In this document: positions 31,791 through 34,757 of the stretch, in pieces
Position numbering within the stretch: the stretch's first letter is position 1
Layout: every line of letters begins with the position of its first letter
DNA from: Dehalococcoides sp. JdFR-56
Lineage (GTDB): Bacteria > Chloroflexota > Dehalococcoidia > Dehalococcoidales > RBG-16-60-22
Length of the DNA: 34,757 nucleotides
Reading direction: 5' to 3'
Assembly (NCBI GenBank): GCA_002011495.1
Contig: MTNR01000046.1
Location: forward strand, 11,898 to 46,654
Position numbers and translations under genes: made by a program
The notes under the pieces: model-generated
Seen by the model: only the letters and a program-made list of their open reading frames with translations
What the model was told of the DNA's origin: nothing
Database searches by the model: none

Positions 31791-33578
31791 ATGTGTGGCA
31801 TTGTTGGTTATGTTGGCCGGAGGCAGGCTGGCCCTGTCCTGCTCAACTGCCTGGGGAAGCTCGAGTACCGGGGTTATGATTCCTGTGGCATCGCCGTCTC
31901 CAGCGGTGACCTGGTGGTGTACAAGGATGCCATCCGGGTGAAGGCGCTGGCGGAGACCTTGCCCCGCTCCATTGAGGGGAAAGCGGGCATCGGCCATACC
32001 AGGTGGGCAACTCACGGTGAGCCGTCTCAGGTGAACGCCCATCCCCACTGCGATTGCACCGGCAGGATTGCCGTGGTGCACAATGGGGTAATCAGCAACT
32101 TCCAGAAATTGAGGGAGCAGTTGAGTGGTGAGGGGCATCACTTTGTTTCGGAGACGGATACCGAGGTGATACCGCACCTCATTGAGAAGTATTACGCCGG
32201 GGATCTGGCCAAGGCGGTGGAGCTGGCGCTGGGGGAGGTGGAAGGCTCCTATGCCATCGCGGTGCTGATGAGCGGGGAATCCAGATTGGTCGTTGCCCGC
32301 AAGGACAGCCCGCTGATCATCGGCATTGGCGACCGGGAAAATTTCATCGCCTCTGATGTGCCGGCGATACTGGATTATACCAGCCAGGTGCTCTATCTGG
32401 AGGATGGTGATATCGGCGTGGTCACCCCGGGCGGCGTTGAGGTCAGCCAGCACGGCAAGGTGGTTCGTCGGGAAAGGCATACCATTTCCTGGACGGTGGA
32501 GGATGCGCAAAAAGGGGGCTATGAGCATTTCATGCTCAAAGAGATACACGAGCAGCCCAAGGTGATACGGGATACCATTGGCGGATATGTCTCGGCGGCG
32601 GAGCCGCCGGCTCACCTTGCCACGATGGGTGACATCAGCCTTGAGGAGATACTCATCCTGGCCTGTGGTACCTCCTATCATGCCGCGCTCATCGGCAAAT
32701 ATCTCATGGAGGAGCTGTTCAAAGTGGCGGTGAGGGCTGAGCTGGCTTCCGAGTTCAGCTATTCGGGGCGGGCCTCTTCCGTCAGCCGGGCCATCGTCAT
32801 CACCCAGTCGGGTGAGACGGCAGACGCCTTGAAGGCGATAAGAAAGTTGAAAGGGGAAGGGTGCCAGGTGATCGTCATCACCAACGTGGTGGGCAGCACC
32901 GCCAGCCGGCTTGCCGACCAGACGGTCTATACCCGAGCCGGTCCGGAGATAAGCGTGGCCGCGACCAAGAGCTTCATCGCCCAGCTCATGGCGCTGTACT
33001 GGCTGGCCCTGCCCTACGCCAAGATAGATATCAGAAGATTGGACGGTCTGGTTATGGAGCTGAGGCAGCTACCCGGCAAGGTGCAGCGAGTGCTGGATAG
33101 CGAAGCCACGATTTCTGAGTACGCCCGGCAGCTAGCTAGGTGTGAGGACGTGTTCTTCATCGGTCGGGGGATAAACTTTCCAGTGGCCCTGGAGGGGGCG
33201 CTTAAACTAAAGGAAATCTCCTATATTCATGCCGAGGGCTATGCCGCCGGGGAGCTAAAGCATGGCCCCTTCGCCCTGCTGGGCAGAGAGACGCCCGTGG
33301 TGGCCATCGTGGCGCAGGATAACACCTACGAGGCGATGCTGACCAGCATCAAGGAGGTCAAGGCGAGACACTCTCCGGTGCTGGCGCTGGCCGAGGAGGG
33401 TGATGAGGTGGTGGGGGAGGTGGCTGACAGCGTCATCACGCTGCCCAGGGTTGATGCCCTCTTTTCCCCGGTGCTCAATGCAGTAGCCCTGCAGCTCCTG
33501 GCCTACTACACTGCGAGAGAGCGCGGTTGCCCCATAGATTTCCCGCGGAACCTGGCCAAAAGCGTTACCGTGGAGTAG
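31791..33578 (+). CDS. glmS: Glutamine-fructose-6-phosphate aminotransferase (isomerizing)
   Basis: 595 aa. N-terminal glutaminase domain with the nucleophile Cys2 (MCGIVGYVG), the segments LEYRGYDSCGIAV and HTRWATHG, and FVSETDTEVIPHLI. Two SIS sugar-isomerase domains follow (ITQSGETADALKA and TKSFIAQLMAL in the first, FIGRGINFPVALEGALKLKEI in the second). It ends with the conserved DFPRNLAKSVTVE. It makes glucosamine-6-phosphate, the substrate of the GlmM encoded upstream. The nearest Shine-Dalgarno-like GGGAG is about 12 bases from the ATG, longer than ideal. No glmS ribozyme fits in the 26-bp gap upstream. Confidence 0.97.
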   Translation: MCGIVGYVGRRQAGPVLLNCLGKLEYRGYDSCGIAVSSGDLVVYKDAIRVKALAETLPRSIEGKAGIGHTRWATHGEPSQVNAHPHCDCTGRIAVVHNGVISNFQKLREQLSGEGHHFVSETDTEVIPHLIEKYYAGDLAKAVELALGEVEGSYAIAVLMSGESRLVVARKDSPLIIGIGDRENFIASDVPAILDYTSQVLYLEDGDIGVVTPGGVEVSQHGKVVRRERHTISWTVEDAQKGGYEHFMLKEIHEQPKVIRDTIGGYVSAAEPPAHLATMGDISLEEILILACGTSYHAALIGKYLMEELFKVAVRAELASEFSYSGRASSVSRAIVITQSGETADALKAIRKLKGEGCQVIVITNVVGSTASRLADQTVYTRAGPEISVAATKSFIAQLMALYWLALPYAKIDIRRLDGLVMELRQLPGKVQRVLDSEATISEYARQLARCEDVFFIGRGINFPVALEGALKLKEISYIHAEGYAAGELKHGPFALLGRETPVVAIVAQDNTYEAMLTSIKEVKARHSPVLALAEEGDEVVGEVADSVITLPRVDALFSPVLNAVALQLLAYYTARERGCPIDFPRNLAKSVTVE

Positions 33579-33624
33579 ATTATCAGGGAACTCTCCACCT
33601 TGGGTATTTTACCATAGCTTCATG

Positions 33625-34757
33625 CTATTTGGTTTCTATCGGTATGGTGGTGAATCTTCTTGATAGCTTCTCCGTGGTTACTAGGATGGCTTCAGCATCG
33701 TGATTGAGCGGTGATATCAGGATGATGGTGGCCGGAGGTGGGGTTTGCCCGGCGACCTTCTCCAGAGCAAGGCTTGCCGGATGGTCTTTGGCCGCTTTCT
33801 CCAGCGCCTGGCGCTCAAAGTCAAGCAGGCTGAGCAGCCCTTGGGCTGATTCTGAAGTTGTTCGTCTCAGCTGATTTATATCTCGCTTGAGTCTGCTTAA
33901 GTCAGGTGGCGCTAGGCACCGAGTGAAGTCTCCGCAGGTGATCTCCTTCACCAGGGAGAGCGTCTGCTTGAGAATCTCCCTGGGGTCAAGGGCTATCGTG
34001 GTCAGGATAACCTGCTCGTGGTTATAGGCAGCTAGCGTGGTGGGGATAGCTTCCTGGGCCAGGGTCAGGGCGGTGGTGATGAGATGAAAGGCTATCTTAT
34101 CCGCCTCTTCAGCATCGCTGGCGGCCAGGTTGGCGGCGAGTATCGCTGTCTTGGCTCCGGTCTCGGCGAATTCTTTGACGATCAGCTTGTTCAGCTTCAG
34201 CGTATGTTTCCAGTCTATGTTCTTCAGTGGGTCACCGGGGTAGTAGCTTCGGCTTTCCAGGTATTCCACCCCTCCCCTCCGCCGCAGCCTGGCTCTGGAC
34301 GCTGCCGAGGCGAAGCTTTCTTTGTTTCCCGTCTCCTCCAGGTATCTCAGCGCCAGCCACTCGGCGTACTTTGCCCTCGGGATGACCTCTAGGCTTACTG
34401 GCGCAAGCATTTGATTTACCCCAAGCAACCCCCGCGGGTCCAGCGCGGCTAGCTGGATTTGGGGCTGTGATGGCCCGGCCAGTGGTGGGGTGATGGTGAG
34501 CTTGAGCTCTATTTCCCCCCCGTTTAAGCTGAAGTGCTGGGGGGTGGCCTCAACCCACGGGTCAGCGGGGATAACCAGGTTGTGCAACCGCGTCTCTCGC
34601 TTACGGGAGAGCGGCAGGGTGATATCGGCTGTGGTGCCGGCGATGACCCTTTTCATCCTGGTGGAAACATCAACGGGCGGCGAGGGGATGGCGAAGAGCG
34701 CCCAAGCCAGGATACTCAGCAGGTAGAGGATGAATATGGCGGCGCTGGAGAGAAGGG
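33625..34757 (-). CDS. DUF58-family membrane protein, N terminus beyond right edge
   Basis: The visible part is about 377 codons. The DUF58 signature YYPGDPLKNIDWKHT followed by LIVKEFAETG lies in the middle, then a long C-terminal region with a von-Willebrand-A-like character. The first in-frame Met is at 34656, but the frame stays open to the last base of the window. The extra 33 codons encode a hydrophobic stretch (AAIFILYLLSILAWALFAI) plus VDVSTRMKRVIAGTTADITL, the normal run-in of DUF58 proteins, so the gene very likely starts outside the window. DUF58 proteins usually sit next to a MoxR ATPase and transglutaminase-like proteins, which would lie to the right. It converges on glmS, 46 bp away. 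Confidence 0.88.
   Translation of the reverse strand, partial: LLSSAAIFILYLLSILAWALFAIPSPPVDVSTRMKRVIAGTTADITLPLSRKRETRLHNLVIPADPWVEATPQHFSLNGGEIELKLTITPPLAGPSQPQIQLAALDPRGLLGVNQMLAPVSLEVIPRAKYAEWLALRYLEETGNKESFASAASRARLRRRGGVEYLESRSYYPGDPLKNIDWKHTLKLNKLIVKEFAETGAKTAILAANLAASDAEEADKIAFHLITTALTLAQEAIPTTLAAYNHEQVILTTIALDPREILKQTLSLVKEITCGDFTRCLAPPDLSRLKRDINQLRRTTSESAQGLLSLLDFERQALEKAAKDHPASLALEKVAGQTPPPATIILISPLNHDAEAILVTTEKLSRRFTTIPIETK

Noticed and set aside
31767-32681. 304-codon open frame on the minus strand opposite glmS
   Set aside because: Shadow of glmS; no recognisable motif, and the true gene covers the whole region.
33611-33634. Hairpin between glmS and the DUF58 gene as a bidirectional terminator
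   Set aside because: The ATAGC/GCTAT stem is only 5 bp, extension needs a bulge, the T-run is broken, and it overlaps the DUF58 stop codon.

Overview
The window (about 58% GC by eye) looks like an anaerobic bacterium with a Wood-Ljungdahl (reductive acetyl-CoA) pathway. The best guess is a Chloroflexota/Dehalococcoidia-type organism. This rests on protein style, a bacterial full-length AcsB, the glmM / two glmU-like / glmS block and a short-type ThiC; it is inference, because no rRNA or other marker gene is present.

Left two thirds (444-22417, minus strand): sixteen tightly packed genes with gaps of at most 40 bp and several 4-bp stop/start overlaps. They read from a single recognisable promoter at 22512-22540. 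In transcription order: AcsF/CooC-like ATPase, fhs, acsV (corrinoid protein reactivator), cooC, folD, an unrecognised 72-aa protein, acsD, cooS/acsA, acsB, acsC, acsE, a DUF3786-like protein, a NuoE-like subunit, a NuoF/HydB-like subunit, a NuoG-N/GltD fusion flavoprotein and a Cys-type molybdo/tungsto formate dehydrogenase. Together they cover CO2/formate interconversion, formate activation on tetrahydrofolate, methenyl/methylene steps, methyl transfer to the corrinoid protein, and CO/acetyl-CoA synthesis with metal-centre maturation. No methylene-THF reductase (metF/metV) is present. The formate dehydrogenase module has two separate flavin/pyridine-nucleotide sites (an FMN NuoF type and an FAD GltD type), so it may be an electron-bifurcating or confurcating complex. 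A partial MFS transporter lies downstream at the left edge.

Middle (22542-26287): htpX (minus), with a strong terminator abutting the promoter of the large operon, is divergent from a plus-strand thiamine unit. That unit has a promoter, a TPP riboswitch, an intrinsic terminator, thiC and a site-2-protease/CBS membrane protein. The HtpX carries a canonical EF-hand loop.

Right part (26283-33578, plus): a ThDP-dependent acetolactate-synthase-like enzyme with its own likely promoter. It is followed by an amino-sugar nucleotide block: glmM (promoter so close that the mRNA may be leaderless), two tandem GlmU-like proteins of which only the first keeps the acetyltransferase residues, and glmS. A DUF58 protein on the minus strand runs off the right edge; its frame stays open to the last base and encodes a membrane segment.

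No tRNA, rRNA, CRISPR array, insertion sequence or prophage gene was seen. No gene-free stretch exceeds about 260 bp.
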